Shown: positions 28,827 to 38,591, numbered from the stretch's first letter. The stretch: 48,295 bases of DNA from Bradyrhizobium uaiense (GCF_010811875.1 NZ_VKHP01000038.1:1-48295), one strand, 5' to 3'. A program made the numbers and translations. Notes: generated by a model not told the origin, from the sequence alone.

Positions 28827-29478
28827 AGATGTGCAGCCGTCCCTGATGCAGCACCAGCCGCCGCGCCTCGTACTGATCCATCAACGTGATGTCGTGGGTC
28901 GCGATGATAACAGCGGTGCCCGATTTGTTGAGCTCGATGAACAGCCGCAGCAGGCGGCGCCCGAGCGTCGGATCGACACTGCCGGTCGGCTCGTCCGCCA
29001 GCAGCAATTGCGGCCGCGAGATCACCGCGCGCGCGATCGCCGCGCGCTGCTTCTCGCCGCCCGACAGGATCGGCGGCAGTGCATCCATCCGCTCGCCGAG
29101 GCCGACCCATTTCAGGAGGTCGATCACCTCGCGGCGATAGCTCGATTCCTCGCGGCCCATCACGCGGAACGGCAACGCGACGTTCTCATAGGTCGTCATA
29201 TGGTCGAGCAGGCGAAAATCCTGCAGCACGATGCCGATCCGCTTGCGCAGGTCGGCGACCTGGTCCTTGTTGAGCAGGGAGACGTCCTTGCCGAACAGAT
29301 TGACCAGCCCGCGGGTCGGCCGCAGCGACAGGAACAACAGCCGCAGCAGCGAGGTCTTGCCCGCGCCCGACGGGCCGGTGAGGAACTGGAACGAGTGCGC
29401 CGGGATCGTGAACGAGAGGTCGCGCAGAACCTCCGGGCCGAGCCCGTAGCGCAAACCGACATTTTCGAACCGAACCAA
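28819..29478 (-). CDS. ftsE: cell division ATP-binding protein FtsE
   Basis: The ABC ATPase that drives FtsX. Walker A (GPSGAGKTS) is at 35-43, the ABC signature is LSGGEKQR and Walker B is LLLADEPTG. The start is read as TTG at 29478 because CGGAG lies eight bases before it and the resulting 219 residues match the usual FtsE length; the frame stays open to 29562, but the added residues do not resemble FtsE. Upstream is the divergent zinc-ribbon gene, 171 bases away. Confidence 0.95.
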   Translation of the reverse strand: MVRFENVGLRYGLGPEVLRDLSFTIPAHSFQFLTGPSGAGKTSLLRLLFLSLRPTRGLVNLFGKDVSLLNKDQVADLRKRIGIVLQDFRLLDHMTTYENVALPFRVMGREESSYRREVIDLLKWVGLGERMDALPPILSGGEKQRAAIARAVISRPQLLLADEPTGSVDPTLGRRLLRLFIELNKSGTAVIIATHDITLMDQYEARRLVLHQGRLHIYE

Positions 29479-29649
29479 TGCGCTAGCTCCGTTCGAGAGG
29501 GCCAGTGGCCCAATGCCCCACAAAGACGTCCCGGGCCCCGGCCGACCGGCCATGAACCGCACAGAAAGGTTGTGCTGCGGTTATGGTTTCCGATTCGTTA
29601 ACGGTCGCTAAGTAGCATCCGGGCAAAGTCACGGTGGAGATTCGGCTCC

Positions 29650-30513
29650 ATGCATATCGTTTGCCCGCATTGTACAACATCCTACGCCATCAATCCGGCC
29701 ACCCTGGGGGAGGCCGGACGCTCCGTCCGTTGTTCCCGCTGCCGGGAGGTCTGGCTGGCCCGGCCGGAGGACGCGATCGGGGCTGTGGCGCCCATTCTGG
29801 CCTATCAGTCCGCCGGGTCCGACCTGGCTGCCGAATGGGATGCGATGGGCCGCGAGGAGGCTGACGAGACCCCGATGGTCGAAAGCCCCTCGATTTCGGC
29901 CGATTTACCCGAGGGCGACGCCGCAGCGGAATGGCCGGCGGTGGCCGCCGCGGATGCCGCAGCTCATGCCGACGGCCAGGAGCCGACCGGAACCCGGCGC
30001 CGCTTCCGCCTGCCCCGGTTTCCCCGGCTGTTCAGCCTGCCTTCCCTGCCCCGGATTCCCTTTATGCCGGTGATCGGCGCGCTGCCGACCACCTGCGCTG
30101 CCATGGCCGCGCTGATCGTCGCACTGTTCGTCTGGCGCAACGACGTGGTCCGCCTGCTGCCGCAGACGGCGCTGTTCTACAAGATGGTCGGGCTCGACGT
30201 GAATCTGCGCGGGCTCGCCTTCAAGGACCTCAAGATCACCAACGAGACCGTGGACGGCAAGCCGGTGCTGGTCATCGAGGGCATGATCGTCGGCCAGACC
30301 CGGAAGCCGGTCGAATTGCCGCGGCTGCGCTTCTCGGTCCGCGACGCGCAAGGCGCTGAAATCTATGCCTGGAACGCGGTGCTGGAGCAGCCGGTGCTGA
30401 ATCCCGGCGAGCGCGCCTTCTTCAAGTCGCGCCTCGCCTCGCCGCCGCCCGAAGGCCGCAATATCGACGTACGATTCTTCAACAAGCGTGATCTCACCGG
30501 CGGCCGCGCCTGA
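29650..30513 (+). CDS. MJ0042-type zinc-ribbon membrane protein (DUF3426-like)
   Basis: The N-terminus is a zinc ribbon with C5-x2-C8 and C28-x2-C31 (CPHCTTSYAINP, SVRCSRCREVW), the MJ0042 pattern. A long acidic/Pro-rich linker follows to about residue 130, then one transmembrane segment (about 150-170) and an extracytoplasmic beta domain of about 110 residues (VLVIEGMIVGQTRKPVELP). The family is widespread but of unknown function; the ribbon suggests nucleic-acid or protein binding at the membrane. It lies 37 bases before cpdR and is probably co-transcribed. Confidence 0.88.
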   Translation: MHIVCPHCTTSYAINPATLGEAGRSVRCSRCREVWLARPEDAIGAVAPILAYQSAGSDLAAEWDAMGREEADETPMVESPSISADLPEGDAAAEWPAVAAADAAAHADGQEPTGTRRRFRLPRFPRLFSLPSLPRIPFMPVIGALPTTCAAMAALIVALFVWRNDVVRLLPQTALFYKMVGLDVNLRGLAFKDLKITNETVDGKPVLVIEGMIVGQTRKPVELPRLRFSVRDAQGAEIYAWNAVLEQPVLNPGERAFFKSRLASPPPEGRNIDVRFFNKRDLTGGRA

Positions 30514-30550
30514 GACTGCCGGCCAACACTTTGGGAATCGACCAATCACC

Positions 30551-30928
30551 ATGACGCGTGTTCTGATCGCCGACGACGAAGACTCGATGCGCTCGCTGGT
30601 GGCGCGCGCCATCGCCATGGACGGCCACGAGACCGTGACCGCGCAAGACGGCGCCGAGGCGCTGGAGGTGCTGACGCGCGATGAGGGCGCGTTCGACCTC
30701 TTGCTTACCGACATCCAGATGCCCGTGATGGACGGCATCGCGCTGGCCCTGACCGCGGCACGCGACTTCCCCGGGCTGAAGATCCTGCTGATGACCGGCT
30801 TCGCGCATCAGCGCGAGCGCGCCTCCGGCCTCAATGCGATCGTGCATGACGTGGTGACCAAGCCGTTCTCGGTCGCCGACATCCGCACGGCGGTGGCGGA
30901 CGCGCTGGCGGCAAGGAAGGCCAACTAG
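30551..30928 (+). CDS. cpdR: single-domain response regulator CpdR
   Basis: A receiver-only regulator. In Caulobacter and rhizobia the unphosphorylated form places the ClpXP protease at the cell pole and primes destruction of cell-cycle regulators. The acidic pocket D8/D9, phospho-acceptor D54 (LLTDIQMP), T82 and K104 (TKPFS) are all present. The 125-residue length leaves no output domain. Its neighbours ftsEX and the zinc-ribbon gene fit a cell-cycle context. Confidence 0.9.
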   Translation: MTRVLIADDEDSMRSLVARAIAMDGHETVTAQDGAEALEVLTRDEGAFDLLLTDIQMPVMDGIALALTAARDFPGLKILLMTGFAHQRERASGLNAIVHDVVTKPFSVADIRTAVADALAARKAN

Positions 30929-30931
30929 GAC

Positions 30932-31075
30932 GTCATTGCGGGCGAAGCAACTCGCCTCACATTCTGTGTCAAGCTCCGCGAAAGCGGGGCATCCAGTACG
31001 CCGCGGCTTCTCGATTCAATTGCTGACGTCTCTGCAATACCGCATCGCCCAATCGCGCGCCGCGCGATGACGGTG
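30932..31075. repeat. degenerate palindromic repeat, ATCCAGTA family
   Basis: ACGTCATTGCGGGCGAAGC at the left and CGCGCGATGACGG at the right resemble the ends of the element at 14225-14324. The internal CTCCGCGAAAGCGGGGCATC with CAGTACGCCGCGGC is shared with it. The copy is imperfect. It fills the space between cpdR and the convergent TIGR02302 gene. Confidence 0.6.
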
Positions 31076-31090
31076 GAATGTGTGGTGGCC

Positions 31091-33724
31091 TCAATAATCC
31101 TTCAGCAGGCGCTCGATGTAATCGAGCTCGATCTGCGGCCGCGACGGATCGGCGAGGCGGCGGCGCAGCTCTTCGAGGATGCGGCGGACGCGCTGGACAT
31201 CGATCTCGCCGGGAATCTTCACGGTGTAGTCGTCGCCGAACTCGCGGCCGTGCAGCGGCCGGCCGAGCGGATCGGTCTGGTTGCCGCCGCTCTGCTGGCG
31301 GCCGGCGCGGTTGCCGGGGCTATCGCCCGGCTGGTCGCCGTCGCCCTGCTGCATCGCGTCGGCAAGGCTCTGCGCGCCCTTGCGCAAGGCGTCCAGCGCG
31401 CGGCCTTGCGAATCCACCGCGCCGTCGGCATTGCCCTCGCCGAGCCGGCCCGACGCATCGCCCATCGCGGAATCGGCCTGGTCGAGCCCGTCGCCGTCAT
31501 CACCCTGATCGCCGCCCTGGTCGCCCTGCTGCGCCTGATCGCCCTTCTGGCCCTGGCCCTTCTGCCCCTGCTGGCCCTTCTGGCCGCGCTGATCCGGACC
31601 CATGCCGCGCTTGGCGAGTTCTTCCTGCAATTTCTTCAGGCGGTCGCGCAGCGCCTGCTGATCCTGTTGCAGATCGCCCATCGACTGGTCGCCCTGCTTG
31701 CCGCGCATGCGATCGCGGCGGGAGTCCTGGCCCTGCTTGAAGGTCTTGTCGCGCAATTGCTGCTGCTTGCGGATCATGTCGCCGAGCTCGTTGAGCGACT
31801 GCTGCATGTCGTCGTCGCCCTGATTGGGCTGCGCCATCTGCAGGTTTTCCAGCATCTGCTGCATCTGCTCGAGCAGCTGCCGCGCCGCATCCTTGTCGCC
31901 GGAGCGCGACAGCCGCTCCATGCGATCGAGCATGTTCTTGAGATCCTGTTGGCTCAGCACCTTGGCGTTGGGATCGAGCGGCCGGGCGAGCTGCTGCGGA
32001 TTGTTGCGGAACTGCTCGACCATCTGGCGCAGGAAATTGTCCAGCGCCGCGCGCAGATTGTCGGTGAGCTTCTTGATCTCCTCGTCGGTCGCGCCGCGCT
32101 CCAGCGCCTGCTTGAGCGCGTCCTGCGCCGCGCGCAGCGCCTTGTCGACATCACTGATGTCGCCGTCCTCGATGGTGACGGCGAGCGACCACAGGCTGGC
32201 GACGACCTCGCGCAGCTGATCGTCGGTGCGGGCCGCCTCGAGCTGGCGGGCCACGGTGTGCAGGCCGAGATAATAGCCGGTCTCCGGCATGAACATTTCA
32301 GGCGCGATCATCAGCGCGTCGAGCGCGGCGTAGACCTGCCCGTTCTGGTTGGCATCGAGCGCAAGGATCCGACGCTGCTCGATCAGCGCGCGCGCCAATG
32401 GCTTGGTGAACAGACGCTCGGGCAGCCGCATGTTGAACGGTTCGCTCTTGCCCTCATTGCCGGCTTCATCCTTGGCGGTCAGCGTCAGCGTCACGTCGGC
32501 GCCGGCATAGGGATCCTCGCTGAGGTCCTTGACGGTCTGGCCGACGCCGTTGCGGGTGCGCGCATTCGGCAGCACCAGCGGGAATTGCGGCGGCTCGAAC
32601 AGCGGACGCGGCTGCGTCGTCTTGCCGTCGGCATCCTTTGCTGCATCCTTTGTTGCATCCTTGGGCGCATCGCCCGGTCGCGGCGCGAACTGCGCGCGCG
32701 CTTCGGTCACGCCGTAATCGTCCTCGAGCCGGTAGGACATCTGCAAGGCGCCACGTGCCTGCCGCTCCGGATCCTTGGCGAGCGCGATCGACGGCGGGCG
32801 GTCCGGCGTCGCGGTGAACTTCCACTGCGGCTGACCGGCCGGCGCGCGGACATGCGCGGTGCCGTCGCCGGTGATCTTGAAATGCCGCTCGTTGGTGCCC
32901 TTGGGCGCCTGCCCCTCCGGCGCGACCTCATTGACGCCGCCACCGACCACGACGTCGATGGTGCCGCCGCTCGAGCGCACCAGGAGCGTGCTGCCCGAGG
33001 GAACCGCGAGCGGGGTGGTGTCGGCCGCGTTGGCGTCCTCGTTGGCATTCGACAGGATGATCGGCGGCTTGCCGGTGTAGTTCGGCGGCGTCACCCAGGC
33101 ATCGACCCGGACATTGGCCGGCGCCATGATGCCGTTCCAGTCGAACGCGGAGGCGACCCGCAGGCCGCGCTCGTCGCCGGCCGCGACATAGCTCGCGACC
33201 AGCATCACGATGACCAGCGCGCGCAGCGCCCAGGGATCGTGCAGCGAGACGCGCGGCCGCGGCAGGCCGGCGCGGATGCGCTTGATCGAGGCCAGCGTGC
33301 GCTCGCGCTGCGCCTGCCACAGTGCCAGCGCAAACGGGTCCTTGTTCGTGAGCGTGTCGGAGAGCGTGGTCGCCGGACGATGGCGGATGCCGGCGCCGCG
33401 GTCGAGCCGGCTCAGGCCCTCCTCGCGGCTCGGCCAGCGGAAGCGCAGCAGCGGCGACAATGCTGCGAGCCCGGCAAGGCCGAACAGGCCGGCACCGGCC
33501 AGGCGTGCTGCAAACGGCAGCACCAGCCACAGCCCGGCCCAGGATGCGACCAGGAACAATCCTGCAACCGTCAGGAACCGCGCCAGATGCGGCCAGGCCC
33601 GTTCCCACGCGATCGCGAATTTTGCCCGCTGCAGAGCCTCGGTCAGCTTCAAACGCGCGATCGCATCGCTGTCGGGGACGGCGCGTGAGGCGTTGTCAGA
33701 CGGGTCGATGTTGGCTCCGCTCAA
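31091..33724 (-). CDS. TIGR02302 family (DUF4175) membrane protein
   Basis: A large alphaproteobacterial envelope protein of unknown function. Two hydrophobic segments lie near residues 52-75 and 80-95 and one near 175, followed by a beta-rich region (about 205-430). A long charged helical region (about 440-680, with MVEQFRNNPQQLARPLDPNA) comes next, then a striking Gln/Gly/Asp-rich tract (about 700-820, such as GQKGQQGQKGQGQKG). A C-terminal helix (VRRILEELRRRLADPSRP) closes it. At 877 residues it is the usual size. It may be an organising protein of the cell envelope, but this is a guess. Confidence 0.88.
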   Translation of the reverse strand: MSGANIDPSDNASRAVPDSDAIARLKLTEALQRAKFAIAWERAWPHLARFLTVAGLFLVASWAGLWLVLPFAARLAGAGLFGLAGLAALSPLLRFRWPSREEGLSRLDRGAGIRHRPATTLSDTLTNKDPFALALWQAQRERTLASIKRIRAGLPRPRVSLHDPWALRALVIVMLVASYVAAGDERGLRVASAFDWNGIMAPANVRVDAWVTPPNYTGKPPIILSNANEDANAADTTPLAVPSGSTLLVRSSGGTIDVVVGGGVNEVAPEGQAPKGTNERHFKITGDGTAHVRAPAGQPQWKFTATPDRPPSIALAKDPERQARGALQMSYRLEDDYGVTEARAQFAPRPGDAPKDATKDAAKDADGKTTQPRPLFEPPQFPLVLPNARTRNGVGQTVKDLSEDPYAGADVTLTLTAKDEAGNEGKSEPFNMRLPERLFTKPLARALIEQRRILALDANQNGQVYAALDALMIAPEMFMPETGYYLGLHTVARQLEAARTDDQLREVVASLWSLAVTIEDGDISDVDKALRAAQDALKQALERGATDEEIKKLTDNLRAALDNFLRQMVEQFRNNPQQLARPLDPNAKVLSQQDLKNMLDRMERLSRSGDKDAARQLLEQMQQMLENLQMAQPNQGDDDMQQSLNELGDMIRKQQQLRDKTFKQGQDSRRDRMRGKQGDQSMGDLQQDQQALRDRLKKLQEELAKRGMGPDQRGQKGQQGQKGQGQKGDQAQQGDQGGDQGDDGDGLDQADSAMGDASGRLGEGNADGAVDSQGRALDALRKGAQSLADAMQQGDGDQPGDSPGNRAGRQQSGGNQTDPLGRPLHGREFGDDYTVKIPGEIDVQRVRRILEELRRRLADPSRPQIELDYIERLLKDY

Positions 33725-33895
33725 TAAAATCTCCGGGGTAGCCGGCAGATCAGCCTAGCACGGCGGCGGCTTTGAGGCACCCGTTCCCCGACGTAACCCA
33801 CACCGGGAAATACGCATAACACGAAGGCGTGACTGCGGCGGTGCGACCCCGTAACTTCCCGGCCCGAACCAACGCCTTAGGCATGAGGAAACGAT

Positions 33896-34279
33896 ATGGA
33901 CCAGAAGACGCACGACAAGGGGCTCGAAATCCGCAAGGCGGTGCTCGGCGAGGCCTATGTCAACAATGCGCTGAAGAACTCGGACAGCTTCAACAAGCCG
34001 TTCCAGGAACTCGTCACCGAATATTGCTGGGGTGCGGTGTGGGGCCGCGAGGAGCTGCCGCGCAAGACGCGCAGCATGCTCAACCTCGCCATGATCTCGA
34101 TCCTGAACCGGCCGCACGAATTGAAGGCGCACATCAAGGGCGCCCTGACCAACGGCGTCTCCCGCGACGAGATCCGCGAGATCTTCATGCAGGTCTCGAT
34201 CTATGCCGGCATCCCGGCCGGCGTCGACAGCTTCCGCATCGCGCGCGAAGTGTTCGCCGAACTCGACAACAAGGCGTGA
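33896..34279 (+). CDS. carboxymuconolactone decarboxylase family protein
   Basis: An all-helical protein of the CMD/AhpD fold. The PcaC-like segments FQELVTEYCWGAVWGRE and RSMLNLAMISILNRPHELKAH are visible. The 127-residue length and the absence of the AhpD CxxC pair point to a 4-carboxymuconolactone decarboxylase-like member rather than a peroxidase partner. No other beta-ketoadipate pathway gene is nearby, so the true substrate is uncertain. The ATG has AGGAAA upstream. Confidence 0.9.
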   Translation: MDQKTHDKGLEIRKAVLGEAYVNNALKNSDSFNKPFQELVTEYCWGAVWGREELPRKTRSMLNLAMISILNRPHELKAHIKGALTNGVSRDEIREIFMQVSIYAGIPAGVDSFRIAREVFAELDNKA

Positions 34280-34298
34280 GGCGCTGCTGCCTCACCGC

Positions 34299-34422
34299 CG
34301 TCGTCCTGGCGAAAGCCAGGACCCATAACCACAGGCGTTCGTGGCGAGAACACGCTGGGGCTCCAGCGGAGCACAGCAATTGACCGCGGTGGTTATGGGT
34401 CCCTGCTTTCGCAGGGACGACA
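34299..34422. repeat. palindromic repeat, GGTTATGGGTCC family, copy 2
   Basis: The left arm GTCGTCCTGGCGAAAGCCAG plus GACCCATAACCAC (34302-34333) is the inverse of the right arm GTGGTTATGGGTCC plus CTGCTTTCGCAGGGACGACA. Each half also makes a short self-hairpin, and compensatory changes keep the stems paired. It lies just after the stop codon of the CMD gene. Confidence 0.82.
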
Positions 34423-34472
34423 TCGGATGTGAGGCACGCGGCTTCGCGCATAACGACGAAGAGAGGAACACC

Positions 34473-35384
34473 ATGGAAATCGGATTCATCGGCCTCGGGA
34501 AGATGGGCTTCCCGATGGCGCGCCGGCTGATCGAGGCCGGCCACAAGCTCACCGTGTTCGACACCCGCAAGGACGCGCTCGCAAGGCTGGTGGCGCGCGG
34601 CGCTGAGGCAGCAACGTCGCCCAGGGACGTCGCCGACCGCGTCGAGACCGTGATGGCGAGCCTGCCCTCGCTGCAGGCCTCGCTTGAGGTCGCGACCGGC
34701 GCCGGCGGCGTGATCGAGGGCAAGCGCGTCAAGCGCTTCATCGATCTCTCCACCGTCGGCTCGCAGATGGCGGTCAAGATCCACGATCTCTTGGCCAAGA
34801 GGAACATCGTGCAGATCGACAGCCCGATCTCCGGCGGCGTCTCCGGCGCCGAGAAGGGCACGCTGGCGGTGATGGTGTCGGGCCCGCGCGCCGATTTCGA
34901 GCTGGTGAAGGGCGCGCTCGACGTAATCGGCAAGGTGTTCTTCATCGGCACCAAGCCGGGCTCCGGCCAGACCATGAAGCTCGCCAACAACTTCCTGTCG
35001 GCGACCGCGATGGTCGCGACCTCGGAAGCTGTGGTGATGGGCGTGAAGTCCGGGCTCGATCCGGCCGTGATGATCGACGTCATCAATGCCGGCTCCGGGC
35101 TAAACACCGCGAGCCGCGACAAGTTTCCGCGCGCGGTGCTGCCGCGCAGCTTCGACTTCGGCTTCGCCACCGGGCTGATGGTGAAGGACGTGCGGCTCGC
35201 GGTCGAGGAAATGCGCTCGCTCGGGCTTTCGATGGAAGTCGCCGAAGCGGTCGGCCGGCTCTGGGAAGTCATCATCCGCGACGAGGGACCGGAGTCGGAC
35301 TTTACGGCTGCGATCAAGCCGATCGAGAAGGCCGCGGGGGTGATCGTGGGTGGCGGTAAGGGCGGAGCTCACGCCGCGAAGTAA
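34473..35384 (+). CDS. NAD(P)-dependent beta-hydroxyacid dehydrogenase (3-hydroxyisobutyrate dehydrogenase family)
   Basis: A cytoplasmic oxidoreductase. The Rossmann motif GLGKMG is at 7-12, the substrate segment DSPISGGVSGAEKGTLAVM starts at 117, and the catalytic lysine is K169 (GQTMKLANNF). It has 303 residues from an ATG preceded by AGAGGAA. The family includes 3-hydroxyisobutyrate dehydrogenase, tartronate semialdehyde reductase and related enzymes, which cannot be separated by eye. The palindromic repeats on both sides suggest it is a single-gene unit. Confidence 0.92.
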   Translation: MEIGFIGLGKMGFPMARRLIEAGHKLTVFDTRKDALARLVARGAEAATSPRDVADRVETVMASLPSLQASLEVATGAGGVIEGKRVKRFIDLSTVGSQMAVKIHDLLAKRNIVQIDSPISGGVSGAEKGTLAVMVSGPRADFELVKGALDVIGKVFFIGTKPGSGQTMKLANNFLSATAMVATSEAVVMGVKSGLDPAVMIDVINAGSGLNTASRDKFPRAVLPRSFDFGFATGLMVKDVRLAVEEMRSLGLSMEVAEAVGRLWEVIIRDEGPESDFTAAIKPIEKAAGVIVGGGKGGAHAAK

Positions 35385-35403
35385 GGCGGTCGACAAAGAG
35401 CCG

Positions 35404-35536
35404 CCGTCGTCCCGGGCAAGCGAAGCGCGACCCGGGACCCATAACCACAGGCGTTTGTGATTCAGCTGAGCTGGGCCCCGGCTCAGTGTAACAATCAAGG
35501 GCGGTGGTTATGGGTCCTGGCCTTCGCCAGGACGAC
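35404..35536. repeat. palindromic repeat, GGTTATGGGTCC family, copy 3
   Basis: GTCGTCCCGGGCAAGCG at the left and CCTTCGCCAGGACGAC at the right enclose the inverted pair GACCCATAACCAC and GTGGTTATGGGTCC. The centre contains a GCTGAGCTGGGCCCCGGCTC stem. It lies between the dehydrogenase and the convergent lysA. Confidence 0.82.
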
Positions 35537-35561
35537 ACTATTGATGCGGCACGCTAGTGCC

Positions 35562-36827
35562 TCACAACCACGGCGCGGGCTTGTCCATCGCGATCAGCGC
35601 GTCGACGTCGATGCGCGGGCGGACCACAGCATACTGGTCGTCCTTGACCAGCACCTCCGGCACCAGAGGCCGGGTGTTGTAGGTGCCGGACTGCACGGCG
35701 CCATAGGCGCCGGCGGTCATGATCGCCAGGAGATCGCCGGCCTTCGGCTGCGGCAGCGCACGGTCGAGCGCGAGATAGTCGCCGGTCTCGCAGACCGGGC
35801 CGACCACGTCGCCGACCATGGTCGGCGTGCCCTGCGCCGGCTGACGCACGGCTAAGATGTCGTGATGCGCTTCATACAGCGTCGGCCGGATCAGATCGTT
35901 CATCGCGGCATCGATGATGACGAAGTTCTTGGCCTCGCCCGGCTTCACATGGATCACGCGGGCAACGAGGATGCCGGCATTGCCGACGATCATGCGGCCC
36001 GGCTCGAACATCAGCGTGCAGCCGAGATTATGCGTGACCCGCTTGACCATCGCGGCATAGGCATCTGGCGCCGGCGGCGCGGCGCGGTCCATGTAGTAGG
36101 GAATGCCGAGCCCGCCGCCGAAATCGATATGCGAGATATCGTGGCCGTCGGCGCGCAGCGTCTGCACGAATTCGGCGAGCAGCCGGAAGGCCACTTCCAG
36201 CGGACCGAGATCGGTGATCTGGCTGCCGATATGCACGTCGGTGCCGGTGACCTTGATGCCGGGCAGCTTCGCCGCGCGGGCATAGACCTCGCGGGCGCGC
36301 GCGATCGGAATGCCGAACTTGTTCTCCGACTTGCCGGTCGAGATCTTGGCATGAGTGCCGGCGTCGACGTCGGGATTGACCCGCACCGAGATGCGCGCGG
36401 TCTTTTTCATTTCGACCGCAAGGCGCGACAGCATCTCGAGTTCCGGCTCGGACTCGATATTGATGCAGAGGATGTCGGTGGCGAGCGCGGCGCGCAGCTC
36501 GCCTTCGGTCTTGCCGACGCCCGAGAACACAATCTTCGACGGCGGAATGCCGGCTGCCAGCGCCCGCTTCAACTCGCCGCCCGACACCACGTCGGCGCCG
36601 GCGCCGAGCTTGGCCAGCGTGCGCAGCACCGACTGGTTGGAGTTCGCCTTCATCGCATAGCAGACCAGCGCCTTCTCTCCGGCGAAGGCTTCGGTGAAGA
36701 CGCGGTAGTGCCGCTCCAGCGTCGCGGTCGAATAGCAATAGAACGGCGTGCCGACGGCTTCCGCGAGCTCAATGAGATTGACCGCCTCGGCATGCAGCAC
36801 GCCGTTGCGATAGTCGAAATGGTTCAT
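35562..36827 (-). CDS. lysA: diaminopimelate decarboxylase LysA
   Basis: It makes L-lysine from meso-diaminopimelate, the last step of the pathway. It is a fold-III PLP enzyme: K60 (YAMKANSNQ) binds PLP, GGGLGIPY is the phosphate site, and the VCETGD segment provides the active-site cysteine of the second subunit. It has 421 residues. It follows the lptM-like gene by 16 bases on the same strand, an order (small lipoprotein, then lysA) also seen in Pseudomonas. Confidence 0.96.
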   Translation of the reverse strand: MNHFDYRNGVLHAEAVNLIELAEAVGTPFYCYSTATLERHYRVFTEAFAGEKALVCYAMKANSNQSVLRTLAKLGAGADVVSGGELKRALAAGIPPSKIVFSGVGKTEGELRAALATDILCINIESEPELEMLSRLAVEMKKTARISVRVNPDVDAGTHAKISTGKSENKFGIPIARAREVYARAAKLPGIKVTGTDVHIGSQITDLGPLEVAFRLLAEFVQTLRADGHDISHIDFGGGLGIPYYMDRAAPPAPDAYAAMVKRVTHNLGCTLMFEPGRMIVGNAGILVARVIHVKPGEAKNFVIIDAAMNDLIRPTLYEAHHDILAVRQPAQGTPTMVGDVVGPVCETGDYLALDRALPQPKAGDLLAIMTAGAYGAVQSGTYNTRPLVPEVLVKDDQYAVVRPRIDVDALIAMDKPAPWL

Positions 36828-36843
36828 GACAAGCTTTTAGATA

Positions 36844-37101
36844 CTAGTTGCCGAGCAGCGGATCGAGGACGAAAGACCGTTTGTTGCCTTTCGACGCGGC
36901 CGGCGCGGCATCCGAGCCGTAGGTCGGATTGAACACGCTGGGCTGCGCCGCCCGCTCGGCCTCGGTATCGCCCGGCGCGGCGTTCGCGGTCGGCGGCAGG
37001 TCGAGCGGTCCCTTGCGGCCGCAGCCGCCGAGCGCGAGCGTTGCAGCGCTCAGCACAATGATGGCCCATCCCGAGGGGGTCAGGCGGTTCTTGCTAATCA
37101 C
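36844..37101 (-). CDS. lptM: LptM-like small lipoprotein
   Basis: A short lipoprotein, likely outer-membrane anchored. The signal peptide ends in the lipobox LGGC with C27 as the modified residue, followed by GRKGPLDLPP, the hallmark of the YifL/LptM family. LptM assists maturation of the LPS translocon LptD in E. coli. The GTG at 37101 was chosen because GGGGAA lies seven bases upstream and it gives a normal signal peptide; a start at 37134 adds residues with no signal-like character. The length is 85 residues. It lies between argH and lysA on the same strand. Confidence 0.8.
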   Translation of the reverse strand: MISKNRLTPSGWAIIVLSAATLALGGCGRKGPLDLPPTANAAPGDTEAERAAQPSVFNPTYGSDAAPAASKGNKRSFVLDPLLGN

Positions 37102-37193
37102 AACGAATTCCCCAATTCGGGCGGCACCATACAAACATTGGCGTGCTCTGGCGAGAGGCCGAGGGCTGAGAAATCACGGCCAAATTTTCCGGT

Positions 37194-38591
37194 TCAGCCC
37201 AATTTTCGCTCTTTTTCCAGCCGCTTGGCCCAGGCTTTGGCCTGCGCCATCACATTCTTCGGCGCCGTGCCGCCAAACGAGGTCCGGCTCTTCACCGAAG
37301 ATTCGACGCTGAGCACCTTAAGCGCCTCAGCCGTAATCTTCGGCTCGACCTCCTGCATGGCCGCCAACGGTAATTCGTGCAGCGCCACGCCCTGCTTCGA
37401 GGCCAGGCCGACGATGCGCCCGGTCACGTGGTGGGCGTCGCGGAACGGCATTTTCAGGGTGCGCACCAGCCAGTCGGCAAGGTCGGTCGCGGTCGCGTAG
37501 CCCTCGCCGGCGGCGGCCTTCATCTTGGCCTCGTCCGGCACCAGGTCCTCGACCATGCCGGTCATGGCGCGGATCGCGAGCGACAGCGCCTCGAACGCCT
37601 CCATCGCGCCCTGCTTGTCCTCCTGCATGTCCTTTTGATAGGCGAGCGGCAGGCCCTTCATCACGATCAGGAGCGCTGACAGCGCACCGATCACACGGCC
37701 GGTCTTGGCGCGCACCAGCTCGGCGGCGTCCGGGTTGCGCTTCTGCGGCATGATCGACGAGCCGGTGGTGAACTTGTCGCTGAGCTTGACGAGACCGACC
37801 AGGGGCGAAGTCCAGATCACGATCTCCTCGGCGAAGCGCGACATGTGCACCGCGCAGATCGCGGCTGCCGACAGCGTCTCCAGCACGAAATCGCGGTCGG
37901 ACACCGCGTCGAGCGAATTGGCCATCGGCCGGTCGAAGCCGAGCGCCTGGGCGGTAGCAGTGCGGTCGATCGGAAACGAGGTACCGGCGAGCGCGGCGGC
38001 GCCGAGCGGCGACTCATTCAGCCGCTTGCGCGCGTCGGCAAAGCGGCCACGGTCGCGACCGGCCATCTCGACATAGGCCAGCAGATGATGGCCGAAGGTC
38101 ACCGGCTGCGCGGTCTGCAGATGCGTGAAGCCCGGCATGACCGTTCCGGCATGCTCCAGCGCACGGGCGACCAGCGCTTGCTGGAACGCGGCCAGCGCCG
38201 CATCGGTCTCGTCGATTGTATCGCGGACATAGAGCCGGAAATCGGTCGCGACCTGGTCGTTGCGCGAGCGGGCTGTATGCAGCCGGCCCGCGGCGGGCCC
38301 GATCAGTTCGGACAGCCGCGACTCGACATTCATATGGATGTCCTCGAGCGCGCGCTTGAAATCGAAATCGCCCTTGCCGATTTCTGACAAAATCGTGTCT
38401 AGACCTTTGCCGATATTTTTCGCATCAGCTGACGTGATGATGCCTTGCGCGGCGAGCATCGCGGCGTGGGCCTTGGACGCGGCAATGTCCTGGGCGTAAA
38501 GGTGACGGTCGACGTCGATGGAGACGTTGATTTCCTCCATGATCGCGTCGGGACGCTCCGAGAACCGGCCGCCCCACATCTTGTTGCTCAT
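37194..38591 (-). CDS. argH: argininosuccinate lyase ArgH
   Basis: It splits argininosuccinate to arginine and fumarate. The fumarase/lyase signature [11 protein letters not shown] is intact, with other family blocks [15 protein letters not shown] and [17 protein letters not shown]. It has 465 residues from the ATG at 38591. The longer open frame to 38684 does not resemble ArgH. It is divergent from tlpA, with 116 bases between the two starts. Confidence 0.97.
   Translation of the reverse strand: MSNKMWGGRFSERPDAIMEEINVSIDVDRHLYAQDIAASKAHAAMLAAQGIITSADAKNIGKGLDTILSEIGKGDFDFKRALEDIHMNVESRLSELIGPAAGRLHTARSRNDQVATDFRLYVRDTIDETDAALAAFQQALVARALEHAGTVMPGFTHLQTAQPVTFGHHLLAYVEMAGRDRGRFADARKRLNESPLGAAALAGTSFPIDRTATAQALGFDRPMANSLDAVSDRDFVLETLSAAAICAVHMSRFAEEIVIWTSPLVGLVKLSDKFTTGSSIMPQKRNPDAAELVRAKTGRVIGALSALLIVMKGLPLAYQKDMQEDKQGAMEAFEALSLAIRAMTGMVEDLVPDEAKMKAAAGEGYATATDLADWLVRTLKMPFRDAHHVTGRIVGLASKQGVALHELPLAAMQEVEPKITAEALKVLSVESSVKSRTSFGGTAPKNVMAQAKAWAKRLEKERKLG

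Noticed and set aside
29598..29612. Possible CtrA site before the zinc-ribbon/cpdR genes
   Set aside because: TTAACGGTCGCTAAG has only one correct TTAA half-site; the second is not TTAA at the required N7 spacing.
31067..33688. 873-codon open frame antisense to the TIGR02302 gene
   Set aside because: The translation is a Leu/Ala/Arg-rich artefact of high third-position GC on the opposite strand.
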